This document shows positions 1-10,733 of a DNA stretch of 64,000 nucleotides, piece by piece; positions within the stretch are counted from its first letter, which is position 1; every line of letters begins with the position of its first letter. Where the stretch lies: contig NC_133906.1 of the NCBI RefSeq assembly GCF_964199755.1, forward strand, positions 18,697,378 to 18,761,377. The letters run 5' to 3'. The DNA comes from Larus michahellis (lineage: Eukaryota; Chordata; Aves; Charadriiformes; Laridae). The notes beneath the pieces were generated by a model that saw only the letters and a list, made by a program, of their open reading frames with translations, did no database searches and was not told the DNA's origin. A program made the position numbers and the translations under genes.

Positions 1-393
1 TATCTGCCATCTAAAATGATTGCACCCTCTTAACAAGAGGCAACTCTTAAATATTTTCCACTGCCTATTCATGAATGAGGGTTTTTTCATGAATAAGTGT
101 ATGTAATACAGTCTGTCTGTGTAACTGCCACTGCATTTTGGGCAGACACACTTTATTGTACATGACTGTGAATGGAATGACTTTGGAATTTTAACTCAGT
201 CGAGTGACATGTTTGCTTTTTAACATAACCCAATGTGAGCTAACATGCGTTTTAGTCACAGGTAGAAAGAACTATGACTTTTTCCTATATTTCCAAGTTA
301 TTTTATCAACAACTTGATAGTGAGCTCTTTAAAAGCTGAACCCTACTGTTCGGAATGATTTTTTCCTCTTAACTCCTTTTTGAATTTATACAG

Positions 394-505
394 CCCCGCC
401 CTGAGGCAAAGCCTGAATCTCAGACCCCACCTCAGAGACCTCAGAGGGATCAGCGAGTGAGGGAGCAACGAACAAGCATCCCACCACAGAGGGGTCCTAG
501 ACCAA
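394..505 (+). CDS. G3BP1: G3BP1 exon: linker rich in Arg, Gln and Pro
   Basis: The acceptor is TTATACAG and the donor is CCAA|GTAAG. The exon reads [19 protein letters not shown] and continues [18 protein letters not shown], the intrinsically disordered stretch before the RRM. It starts in phase 0 and ends one base into a codon, which is completed to Ile by the next exon. 1-393 is the preceding intron, with a T-rich tract before the acceptor. Confidence 0.94.
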
Positions 506-3500
506 GTAAGAGAAGCCACAAACAGTAAACTTGTTTTCTGCTATTTGATGTTTCTGGGGAAGTAATATGATGATTAAAGCTTTTAAAGTCTCATTAATTT
601 TGTCAGGAAACTAATGATTTCTGGTTTTGTGGATATGGTTATTTTAGATGATCTTGGTCTGAGTGTCTGTCAGGCATTAAAGCTGAATTTCGCTATGATT
701 CTGTTGAAGTATCTAGGTTTCCACTGTGTCTGTCTTCAGTCAGGTGATTAAAAAGCAAACGGTTATGGGCTTGCTTGTGTAGAATGCATACCTATTTTTT
801 ATTTATGAATGGATAAACAGAGCGTGAATTCTGAGTCTTTTTAAAGGTGCTAATTCTGACTGTGACTTGTTTTTGTGTTTGCTATGTGGCCTGGCTTTTC
901 TTAAACAAGTTTTACTTTTCTGTTCAAGTTCGTGAGGGTGAACAAGGCGATGTGGAAACAAGACGGATTGTGAGATACCCAGACAGTCACCAGCTGTTTG
1001 TGGGGAACCTTCCCCATGATGTTGATAAAAGTGAACTTAAAGACTTTTTCCAAAGTAAGTTAGTTGCTTTGCTATGCTCTCAGGGTTTGGGGGTTGTTGC
1101 CATAAGCGTGGTCAACAGAGCATTCTAATGTATGACCCAAGAACTTGGATTTTCTCTTGCAGGCTATGGCAATGTTGTTGAACTCCGCATCAACAGTGGT
1201 GGAAAGCTCCCCAATTTTGGGTTTGTGGTGTTTGATGATCCTGAACCAGTTCAGAAGATCCTTAGCAGCAGGGTAAATAAAATTCTAGACAGTGGCTTTT
1301 GGTCTGTTAATGTCAGGCAATGTTTTTCAGATTACTCTAACAAGAAAATATTCTACTTGATCCCTTTGCCCTTTCCTGAGCATTGTAAAGTGGGTGGGAT
1401 TTCCTTCCCTCCTGTTACCAAGACGTGTGCAGCATTTGTACAGATTGAGTCTCTTGTCATTGAAGTAGCTTGTAAAAACTTAGATGAACGTGAATTTATT
1501 CACTACAAAGCCTTTTACCAATTGGAAGCTGCTGAACTCTACTCAGGAAGCAGGTAAGTAGCTTTCAGGAAGGCAAGATAGAGTCTGACCCTGTGGACAA
1601 GTAGAATCTTGTTTGTCAAAGAGGTTGAGAAGAGGTTAAAGGGAGAAGCAGGTTGAAAAGAATTTCTGCTAACAAAGGCAGGAGGTACCTGCTCAGCTTG
1701 TTAGCAGTGATTGCTAATGCCAAATGTGCCCCCCATGACTATATGGTGTAGTGATAGGGAATGAATCTGGATGCACTACCAAAACTGTGCAGTGTGCTTG
1801 CTTACAAGCTAGCCTTTCACCAGAGGGGGACATCCTTTTTTCTTGTACAGCAATATTGCCAGCATTTCTGTTCTTAAATTGAAAGTGAACTTATTTTTAA
1901 GCCTTGAGATTTGGTCTGAGTTTGGGATATTTCATGTGGTTAGAGACCTTTAGCTGTGGGATGCCAGCAGTGGTTGTGGTGATGCTTGATGAGTTAATAC
2001 ATATGAAGCCCAGCAGCCGTAGAAGATCTTGCAGGGAACTGGTGACTCAAGATCTGAATGCTGATAAAAAGTTGCTTCCTTAGGTTCTCTGTGAGTATTG
2101 TGAGCTGGGCAGTTCCAATGTGGTCTAGGGTAAAGTTTAAAATAAGTGATTTGAAACCAGGGTTAGAAGTAGGTTGAGTAAATCTCTTTGACTTTGGCCT
2201 GAATTAGCGTGGGAACAAGTAGTAGAGTGACAGCACGTCCTTAAGTTTCTTAGCTGCAAGCAATATGTGACCACCTTTAGCAGTGACTTAAACTTGCATG
2301 TTTGAGTTTATGTTGAAACAAACTTGACATATTGACTCAGAGTTCTCTTGCAGTGGTAGAGGTAGCTTAAGAGCCAAGTGCCAGATTTCATGTCCAGGGA
2401 GTACCAAAACCACATTCATCTGAGGGTTTTGTGGCCTTTCTTTACTTGTTCAACTGTGCTGCTCAGTGTAACTGGAGCTGGAGAAGAGAGTGGATGCAGG
2501 CTTCCAAGTTAAACTTTGTATGTGTAATAAGCTTGCAAAGTTGGTGCAGTGAAAGTATCTTTTTATGCAAGCTCACCTAAATGCTTAAATTGTAATGGGT
2601 GGGTGTGGTTTTCTGAACTAACACTTTTTTTATAGACTTTATGTCCCATAAAAGTAGTTAACATACTTCCTACCCTCCTTTGAACAGCACTAAATTCTGT
2701 TTGTAGGATTGTTTTGCAAATGGACGCAATGGTTGGAGCAAACATATGTCCTGAAACAGCAGGACTTCTTTCAGGATAAGCTTTGCTATGAGTTTAAAAG
2801 CCTTTAGTAGACTGTTAGCCAAAGAAGCTAAACATGATGTCTGCTGCCTCTGGTGAAATGTGGGAGTTTGCACTGGAGTTGGTAACAAAGACTGTAATGT
2901 GATGCTTTGTTCTTTGTCCAGCACAGCTCATGGCTAGAAGAGGGCAACATGCTTCATTCTTAGATCTGTTTTACTTCTATAATCAGTTCAGTAGAAGTGG
3001 ATGGATAGTCTTTCCATCTGATGAGAAAGTGTTGTGCCAACGATGCACCATATTTTTTGTGTTTTTGTTTGTTATGCAGCTGCAGGAATAACTTGGAACA
3101 AGTGAGTCCTTACTCCTGTAGTTCTTGGGTTCTTGCAGACTTCAGCTTTTTGTCTGCAATGAGGTTTGTGGGATGTTGCAGTCCTGCTCCTCTCTGTTCT
3201 TGCTGCAGTGAGGTTTCCCCGGTCAAGCAACCACTTATTGCTGCAATTCTAAAAAAAAAAACCAAAACAAACAAACAAAACAAAACAAACAAAAAAAAAA
3301 CCAAAAAAACTTGAGCTTGACTTAAGTGAAAGACTTCTCTGGCCTGTATAGCAAGGTGGCAGAGAGGATCTGACATGCCATAAGAAAAATCAGCTGTGAC
3401 TCTGCATGGTGGCAGGCTGTGGATTGCTGCAAATTAATATAAGTTAGGTTACTTCTGTTGGTTCAGTTCCTTCTCTAAAAGGTGTTGGAATGCTCAGTGT

Positions 3501-3923
3501 TAAGCCTGGGACTGCTTTTCGAGTGTCCCTCTTTCACACCTTTTCAGACTGGATGCATAGGTTGACTATTGCCGTTTTCTAGTAACCAATCATAAACCAC
3601 TTTGATCTGCTTGGATGGCGAGAAAGGATATGGGGTCAAGGTTGCAGAAATCTACTTGACGTTGAAGAGTTACTAATGAGTCATTAATGAAATTACCTCT
3701 TCTGCTTTTGTTGCAGCCCATCATGTTCAGGGGAGAGGTGCGCCTGAATGTGGAGGAGAAGAAAACACGAGCTGCCAGGGAGGGTGACCGCAGAGACAAC
3801 AGACCACGTGGACCTGGAGGCACTCGTGGGGGGCTGGGAGGTGGGATTCGAGGGCCTCCACGTGGAGGAATGTCCCAGAAGCCAGGATTTGGAGCTGGAA
3901 GGGGGATCGGGCAACGCCAGTGA
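394..3923 (+). CDS. G3BP1: G3BP1 3' coding region, last four coding exons (partial gene)
   Basis: Joined coding parts are 394-505, 929-1054, 1163-1272 and 3717-3923. All introns are GT-AG and the phases fit (1, 1, 0), giving an uninterrupted C-terminal part of about 184 residues ending in GRGIGQRQ. G3BP1 is a cytoplasmic RNA-binding protein that drives stress-granule assembly. An NTF2-like dimer domain and an acidic linker lie in exons upstream of this window. What is seen here is the end of the linker (Arg, Gln, Pro rich), the RRM with RNP2-like LFVGNL and RNP1-like NFGFVVF, and a terminal Arg-Gly-rich tail. G3BP2 is the main alternative, but the linker and the short RGG tail look much more like G3BP1, and the convergent GLRA1 neighbour agrees with the vertebrate G3BP1 locus. 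The 5' part of the gene is missing only because the window starts inside it. Confidence 0.95.
929..1054 (+). CDS. G3BP1: G3BP1 exon: start of the RRM
   Basis: The acceptor is TTCAAG (an AAG-type acceptor) after a pyrimidine-rich run, and the donor is CAAA|GTAAGT. It encodes [20 protein letters not shown] followed by [21 protein letters not shown]. The segment LFVGNL is the RNP2 strand of the RRM and [10 protein letters not shown] is the first helix. Phase 1 on both sides. Confidence 0.95.
1163..1272 (+). CDS. G3BP1: G3BP1 exon: second half of the RRM (RNP1)
   Basis: The acceptor is TCTCTTGCAG and the donor is AGCAGG|GTAAAT. It encodes the Tyr-Gly-Asn-Val-Val-Glu strand, then [27 protein letters not shown] is the RNP1 strand with the aromatic pair expected to stack on RNA bases. 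It enters in phase 1 and ends on a codon boundary. The reading frame stays open for 94 codons past this donor; see findings. Confidence 0.95.
1273..3716 (+). other. G3BP1: G3BP1 last intron
   Basis: A 2.4-kb GT-AG intron between the RNP1 exon and the RGG exon. It holds a strong unused donor, CAG|GTAAGT, at 1551-1559, and an A-rich simple tract near its 3' third. I see no gene inside it. Confidence 0.85.
3251..3310. repeat. A-rich simple repeat (AAAC-type)
   Basis: Runs of A interrupted by single or paired C, with AAAC units repeated, in the last G3BP1 intron. No recognisable SINE or LINE body precedes it, so I call it a simple tract only. Confidence 0.8.
3717..3923 (+). CDS. G3BP1: G3BP1 terminal coding exon: end of RRM and RGG tail
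   Basis: The acceptor is CTTTTGTTGCAG. The first residues [18 protein letters not shown] finish the last RRM strand. Then comes the Arg-Gly-rich tail with [24 protein letters not shown] and [14 protein letters not shown], closed by TGA at 3921-3923. RGG tails in this family bind RNA and are methylated on arginine; this tail is needed for RNA-driven condensation. It is 68 codons plus stop, the size expected for G3BP1. A perfect 14-bp palindrome spans the RGPPRGG codons. Confidence 0.96.
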   Translation, partial: PIMFRGEVRLNVEEKKTRAAREGDRRDNRPRGPGGTRGGLGGGIRGPPRGGMSQKPGFGAGRGIGQRQ

Positions 3924-4767
3924 ATGCATCACGGATGTTGACATGGTGGCGCAAACCCTTTTTCCTGCAGATTTGTGAATTTCAGCCTTGGGTATCTTGG
4001 AATGTGGCCCTAGCCTGTTATAGACTGCTACGTTTGATACTATTTTGGCCCCTTTTTGTTTGTGTTATGGTTTTGTGATTTTTTTTTTTCTAGTCCTTGT
4101 CCCAGATTCCAGCTTTGTGGAACAACGTTTTAGGAAAAGTGAATTTTAAAAAGAAAAGAACTGAATTTTCTTGTTCACCTCAAACTTACGGACTGGATTT
4201 TTTTTGGTACCAGTGGTCTTTCCTAAAGGAATGTCTCTTTATTTTTTTCTTTTTCTTTTTTTCTCCCCCCTTTCTACTGAATTTGGGTGCATTTCAGTCA
4301 GTGGAATAATATTTCACGTGCATGCGTTCAAGAGCCTGTAGGAGAACATAGTACTTGACAAGTATTTCAAGGGCAGAAAAAACAAAGCTATTGCTTTATC
4401 CTTTGAGGGTCATACGAACATCCTCTGGTCTGGAGATATTGCCACTTGAAAAATTGACATTCACCTTTCTCTCAGTGGCGCTGTAAAAGTGGAATAATGG
4501 GTATCCGTAGAACCTCTCTTTCTTTTGATACATGATCACGGAAAGGAATTCGAACTACTGTTTTACCACACTTAAAATTTTGGATTGTGGGATAGGTTTT
4601 AAATGTCTAGAACTTGACTCTTAAAACACTTTTCCTGAACTTGTGAAATTTTTTATTGAAATAGGAAGTTTTTTTCATGTTTAGTTTGTATTTGTATAAA
4701 AAAGCAAAATTGTTGTGCCTTCTATTTATCTCTCATTCCAGTCTTGGCAAATTGTTTTAAAAAAAAA

Positions 4768-4773
4768 AATAAA
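4768..4773 (+). terminator. G3BP1: Proximal G3BP1 poly(A) signal AATAAA
   Basis: A canonical hexamer inside an A-rich stretch, about 845 bp after the stop codon, followed by T- and GT-rich sequence (AGAGTATGTTGGAGTTTTTC around 4801) suitable as a downstream element. It is the first canonical hexamer after the stop, so the likely end of the short mRNA. Confidence 0.6.
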
Positions 4774-5841
4774 AAAGGTCTAGATTTGCTTTATCAAGTC
4801 AAGAGTATGTTGGAGTTTTTCCAAGGGGAAGAAGTTCTTCCCTTCAGTCACTAAGTTTGCTAGGTAGAGGTGGTTCTAGCTGAAGTTTTTAATACTTTCT
4901 GTTCATCAGATTGGCTGCATTTAAATAAATGAAAGCAAGTACTTTGTGGATGCAGAATTTAATAACTTTGGAGGCCGGGCTGGCCCTCTAACAAGTGTTG
5001 CAGAAGTACTTCTGTCACATCCTTTACACTTCAAACTACTGTATGTAATAGTTACTTCTGCAGTTTAGACATTAATATCATCCCCTGCTTCCGCCAGACC
5101 TGAAGAGAATGAATGACACTTTTGTCAGAAGTACAGAAGGTGCCTCTTTGTCCTGGTGTTAAAAAAGGTGTTGAATGCTCTCCACTACCTCTGAAAGAAA
5201 ATGAAACTGAAAATAAAATATGAAACAGGGTAATTTCAATTAAAGATACCTTGTAAGATTGTACTGCATGAAGCAGTATTACTTCTGTAACAGTGGTGTC
5301 AAACATCTGGATGAAAACAGCAGTTTTGAGTCTACACCAGACCTTCAGAATTCTTTGTAATATGAGCGAGCTGCTTAGTAAGTTTGCTTATATGTGTCAG
5401 GGTTCATTGTTTGTTTTCTTGATTTATTAATATAATCGCCGTGCATGTGCAGTATATCTCTTGACCTTTGCTTGCTTTAAAGCTAGAGCAAAGCTGCTCT
5501 TGCTCAAAGGGCAGGTAGGTATTAGCTGTTTTCCAGAACAGTAGTTTTTTGCCTCTTACTTGCCAAACCTAGTGGTTGAGCCTGGTTGTACTAAATGTCA
5601 GTAGAGTTTTGGTTTCTGTTTTGTTTTAGCTTCATCTTCAGAGTTGTGTTATGCTATTTGTTCCATCCCTCTGTACGAATGTTTCTCAGATTGACTTGCT
5701 TACAATCTATTCCTGAAGACTTAAATATCTCGGTGAATGGGAGGAGAGCTAAGTGTGACAGCAGTAGCTGTGCTGTGCTCTCGCAGCCAGCATACTGGAA
5801 GTATGTATTGCTTCCTCTTGTGGTGGTAACTGGTATTTTTC

Positions 5842-5889
5842 TAAAAACTAAAAAAAAAAAAAAATCCAAAAAAAAAACCAAAAAAAACC
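5842..5889. repeat. A-rich simple tract
   Basis: Long A runs broken by TCC and CC, within the probable G3BP1 3'UTR. It could prime oligo-dT internally and so mimic a poly(A) tail in cDNA libraries. Confidence 0.75.
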
Positions 5890-6140
5890 CCCACAAACCC
5901 AACTTTCTGCATCTTCTTGTATGGGGACTGACGATGAGGTGAAGGTGTGCAATGGAAGCCTTTCATTGAACTCTGTCCTTGTTGTTTGTGACTTTTTTGT
6001 CTTCTCATTTGTTGGTTTTCTGCTGTTCTTGTCGTTAAATCCATAACTGCAGTAACAGGTTGCACTTCAGACTTACCAAAGTGCTATTAGTAGAAGCTTT
6101 TCTAGCTCTTAACCAAATCTGCAAAAGAACCCGTAAGCCC

Positions 6141-6172
6141 TGAAACACCATTTCTGTGAAACACCATTTCTG
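6141..6172. repeat. Perfect 16-bp tandem duplication
   Basis: TGAAACACCATTTCTG occurs twice head to tail at 6141-6156 and 6157-6172 with no mismatch, inside the probable G3BP1 3'UTR. Most simply a recent local slippage duplication. Confidence 0.9.
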
Positions 6173-8977
6173 TAGTGGGAGTTGGACAGTTCTGGCTTGA
6201 AAAAGAGCTGAGGAATGTCAGTGAAGAACTTGAAAGCCTATAAGGTGAAGTGTGTGCTTGGTTTCCTATGAATCATACTCTCAATGTGTTAAATAATTAA
6301 AGATCCGGAAAGTGATGTTCTTGTCCAAGATGGCAGGCAAAATAAAATATTTACATAAAATTTTCTTGGAATGTCTTGTAAAGAAATACTTTTCAAAAAC
6401 AGGTTATGTTGACAGCATCTCGAACAAAATGTAGATTGTCTGTTAGTATTTGCATTTTTGTTGTTCTGTGACTAGCTAATAACAAAGTTTGCTGGAAAGA
6501 CCTGCTGTAAAATGTTGTCACACTGGCTTTTTTTGTTTAAACTTTCTAGTAGCCTCAAGCCCTTCTGGTTTCTGCAATGACTGTGCTGTGAATACCTCAG
6601 TATATCTCTTGTCTGAGGTCTCCAGTGCTTTGCATGCAGTAATGGTGAAGATGACTATGAAGAAGTCGTGATTCGATTTGCCTCAGCTGGCTGCGGTGAG
6701 CTAGAATAGCTACAAGATGGCTAACCTCTAATAACCAAGGTAGTCTTAACTCCTTCTGGAAAGAAAATGCCACAGGCAAGTCTCAAATGAATGGGACTGT
6801 GTGTCTCCCTGCTAGCACCTCCACTTGAATCAAGATAGTGATGCGTTGTTTGCTGAAGTGCTCCTGGTGTCCCAGTGCTCTGCAGGGAGTAGGAAATGGA
6901 GAAGGGTTGGCCAGATCTGTCACAGGCTGCTTTGGCACCCGCATGAGCCACATGGACAGTGTCAGAAACAACCTTAAGATCCTTACGCTTGTAAGATGGT
7001 CTGCCCTTCTGAGAGCACGAGGGTTTCATGTATGACTAGGTGTGATCTGGCCTCTTCTGAGGTGTGAGATAAGTTGAAATAAGACTGTTTCATATGCAGT
7101 GGTATTTCATACCACCAGAACTGGAAGCCATGCTGCCTTTGCTGCATTTTCATTGATTAAATGCATTGCGCAATTAACCAGGCTTAGTTATCACCTTTTC
7201 CTGTGCAGGGAGGAACTCCTGGAATACCTTCAAGTGCCATCCGACCTGCATGGGGCTGTTGTGTAAAGTCGAAAGTCTTGTTTGCTCGGGACTGCAGGTG
7301 TTTGCTCTGCAGTTGGGGATTCAGGCAGGGATCGCTTGCTTGTTCTACAGGACCCTCTTTACAGGTTTAGTTGGGTTTTTTTTCTTGACAAAAATATGCT
7401 CAGAGATGAAGCTCTCGTGGCCTGGGTGTATGCTAGCCACACACAGGCAAGTGTGGAGGTGCTGAGCATGCTGTTGGAAGTAGAGCTTTGCAGAAAGGAT
7501 TTACTCCTGGTGTAGGAAACAGCCTGTGTGCTGACGCCTTCTGTGGTAACGGCAAGCTCTGACTTGAATCTGAATGAGAAACATTCTTCAGCAGTGTGGC
7601 ATGGGAGGGTTGTCCTTCAGACCTGCGAGTTCCCTTTCCTTGCTGAAAAGGGTGGCTCTGGGTTGGAGGGATGAAGATTTGGAGTTGATCTCTGCAGCTG
7701 CTGATTCTGCATTTCCTGGAGGGACACTATCTTTTTTGAATAAAATGTGGGTTTTCTCAATTGTTTTCCTTTACACGCTGCTGCCTGGGGCTAAGAGCAC
7801 ATGGCACACCAGCAGTTTCCCGAAGTTGTGCGTGCTTTAGCAGGAAGTAATTATCTCGGTGATTATTTCGTTTCCCAGCAGTATCATTCTTACCCTGGCT
7901 GGCAACTTGAAAAACTGCTCTCCTCGTTTGTATTCTGTGTGGAAGATGGGGCAGGGGGGTTTGTTAATAGCTTATCTCGTTTTGAGACATGAAGCAATTG
8001 AGTAGAATACTTTCAAACTCCGCCATTCCTTAAAGACAGCAGATTTTAGAGTAATGGTGTGTTCTCAGAATAGATTTGGAGGGCAGGATGTTGCCCTTCT
8101 TTCTTCTGTCGCAAAATGCCACTTGCCAAGCCAAGTGGGATCTGCTCTTCCACTCATGGTATTTCAAACTTGACAAAGCACCTGACTGTGGAAGGGAAAG
8201 TACTTTATGGTGTCCATCTTTGAGATGCAGTGTGAGTGGCAGTCCTTCCTGAAATGTCATTTTGGGTGTCTGTACCAAGGTCAGTTCATCTACCCAAGAA
8301 TTTTAAGGCTGTCTATAAATAATGCCATGTCCTAGCTAGCAAAATGGCACATGAAATACATCTGTCTTTTTTTTTAATGGCCCCTAGGCCCAAACAGCTG
8401 AGCCCCTTACCAGAACCTGTTTCAGCTTGCATGAGAATTTGAAGACATAGTTTGGCTCTGTAGAGTGTTCATTTGTCTGATTTTTAAAATCCAGGGTATT
8501 GTGGAGACAACATAAATGGAACTTTCTGTTTGGGCACCTGTCATTACTGTGTGAAAGCCCAGAGCAAGGGGCATGTTTTATGGAGACTAGGGATGTATGT
8601 GGTGTGTCCCTCTGGTCGTGCTTGATTCTTGCTGCCTGGACTTGAACCCTGGGCGAGGAAGGGCAACGGTGGTGGCTGGCTGCGTTAGCCTGGCAAGAGC
8701 CTGAAACAAGGAGCAGGTCAGAAGTCGGAATGCTCTGGGCGCTCTCGATGCTACAAGGCTGATACTGCTGCTGTTGCAGGAATTCCTTTGTGGGGTGGAG
8801 ATGGGAGAGATTATTCTTCCGAATAAAAGGCTTAACAGTAAAACTGGTCTCTTGCCTTATTTTCATGAAATGTCACCTTAGCTGCAGCATGGAACTTCTG
8901 ACGCTAAAAATCCATGGAGAGAATTTCAGAAAAATCTTTATTTTTTTTTTATTGGAATCAGCATGAATGTATGATTC

Positions 8978-9466
8978 AATAAATATATTTTATATACATA
9001 GAACAGCAGAAACTTTACATGCCCTCTTCAAACTGCTGAAATAGAACTTCTCTTTTAAAACTTTTTACAAGCCAGAAAAATAATCTGCCACTCTTTCCGG
9101 TGTGGTCATGCAAATTGTTGAAGTTACAGGTTTATTTCACCATGATGTAAAAATGCTGCTTTTAAGGAAGCAGTTGCTTTGCGCTCTGATCAATGTAGCA
9201 AAATATCCTTAAATGGAGTGTAAGGCCATACCAATTTTGTGTATGTATATATTTATGTATATAGTATATATAATGAATTCATATAGAAAAGACAGGGTTA
9301 TCCATTTTAAGGTGGGTGGGGAGAAGATCTAAGCGCCTCATGATTAAGCTAGTTTGTTCTTGAAGAATTTTACGTCCGAAGTTTTAAGTATGGGTACCAC
9401 ATTTTTATATTCTGTATTTCTCTAGTCCCCCCTTTGTTCTTGAGGGGAGAGTAGCATAAAAATAAA
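8978..9466 (+). terminator. G3BP1: Distal candidate poly(A) signals for G3BP1
   Basis: AATAAA at 8978-8983 and 9461-9466. The second is the last + strand hexamer before the sequence changes character to ordinary intergenic DNA. Candidates only. Confidence 0.35.
9244..9263 (+). promoter_or_regulatory. Pair of Pumilio-like motifs in distal G3BP1 3'UTR
   Basis: TGTATATA occurs at 9244-9251 and again at 9256-9263 on the + strand, matching the UGUANAUA Pumilio recognition element. They lie in a very AT-rich block, so chance is possible; function requires that the distal 3'UTR is transcribed. Confidence 0.35.
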
Positions 9467-10560
9467 CAAGCATGGACTCTTCCCATTATATTCTTTCAGA
9501 CTGTGCTGTTAACGAACCAGTAGAGGTACTCAGAGAGCACTTTGCTCTTCCTTCTTCCTTTAACTCCAGTGATTAATTCTTACCCTGGGAATACTTTTCC
9601 ATTTGTCTCCTGTGAGGTCCTGATATTTTAGCACCCACCTTGCAAGGAAGAAAACTAAACCAGCTGAGTATGAACTATTTCGATGCCTGTTTTAAAGGAG
9701 CTTATTTGAAGTTAAAGGGGGATGTGTTTTTCCTTTTAACAGCGGCTGCCTGTCCTTTCCTATGCTTAAAAGAGTTCGTGGGGGAGTTTTAAAGCCACCG
9801 CTTCATTCTGAGGTCTCAATAACGATTGAAAAACGAAAAGAAAATGCTCTGGCTTTGTTGCTAGTCCTCTCCTGATTAAGAACAAGCTTGAGAAAATGTG
9901 TCCCCTGATTTTTTATTTTTTTTTTTTAACAAGGATAAGAAAAAAAAACTTGCAAAAGTAGTTCAAATCTGGATTTAGTATTTATGAAAGAGCATTGATA
10001 AACGGGCTGTGATGGATGGGTATGTCAAGAGGGTAAAATGCTGAGGGGTCTGTCCTGCCCCTTTGCGGGAGGGTCTTGGTCTGTGTTGACAAACCCCGTG
10101 GTTTCACCCCGAGCTCCCCTGGGGAGCGGAGGGTGACTGGTGTTGCCCTCTCTGGGGGGACAGTGGCTGCTGGCAGGGGGATGGGGCAGCCGGCAACATC
10201 GCTCCTCAGAGCCCTTGGGATGAACGGTATCAAGGCGCTGTTGTGTTTGGGAACAAATGAGCTTTAGTAAGTCGAGCTCTGGAAACAAAGATTTTCTTGA
10301 TACAACGGGCTTACAGATGGGAGAGATACAGAAAAATAGGACAAAACAATGCCATGACTTCGTAAGCTTTTTTTTCAGAAAGTTTTTTTGGGGGTATTCT
10401 TCCTAGACACCCGATTACTTGGGGTTTGACCAGTGAGGTGGGGTAGTTCTGGGAAACTGAGACAATGTTTGTCAGGGACACAAGGAGAACATTCTCTCTA
10501 GGTGCTGAGCTGTTCCTGCTTCCATTTTTGTATGTTTTCAATTAGAAAGTCTTCCTGCTC

Positions 10561-10574
10561 TGTGTGTGTGTGTG
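10561..10574. repeat. (TG)7 microsatellite
   Basis: Seven TG dinucleotides in a row. A short perfect microsatellite, potentially length-polymorphic. Confidence 0.85.
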
Positions 10575-10700
10575 TTCATATCTCCCCTCCAAAGTAAAAC
10601 CAAATGTGCAATGGTTGTCCTGAAGAGAAATATCTTAAGTATTTTTATTGTTCTTCTAAAGATAAATTCATTTACAAAACAATGTAAATGGGTGTGCGTT

Positions 10701-10733
10701 GTTTTTTTTGTTTTGTTTTTTTTTTTTTTTTTT
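10701..10733. repeat. T-rich homopolymer tract
   Basis: Runs of T interrupted by single G residues. Low complexity only. Confidence 0.85.

Larger units (their letters stand above)
3924..9480 (+). other. G3BP1: Probable G3BP1 3'UTR, proximal part firm, distal part inferred
   Basis: The sequence after the G3BP1 stop is T-rich and AT-rich with few open frames, as in a long 3'UTR. AATAAA hexamers on the + strand lie at 4768, 4924, 5212, 6341, 7739, 8822, 8978 and 9461, and ATTAAA at 6296. The first gives a 3'UTR of about 0.85 kb. The last group, near 8978 and 9461, follows a very AT-rich block with two Pumilio-like TGTATATA motifs and would give about 5.5 kb. Vertebrate G3BP1 is known to make long 3'UTR forms, but which of these sites are used cannot be read from the DNA. 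Confidence 0.55.

Noticed and set aside
3251-3310. A-rich tract as a retrogene or SINE tail
   Set aside because: No body or target-site duplication could be seen on either side.
3748-3978. Alternative-frame open frame overlapping the G3BP1 RGG exon
   Set aside because: Shadow of the biased Gly/Arg codons of the real exon.
8384-8866. 160-codon - strand open frame opposite the G3BP1 3'UTR
   Set aside because: No recognisable motif or family; antisense to likely UTR; no promoter or splice signals noticed.
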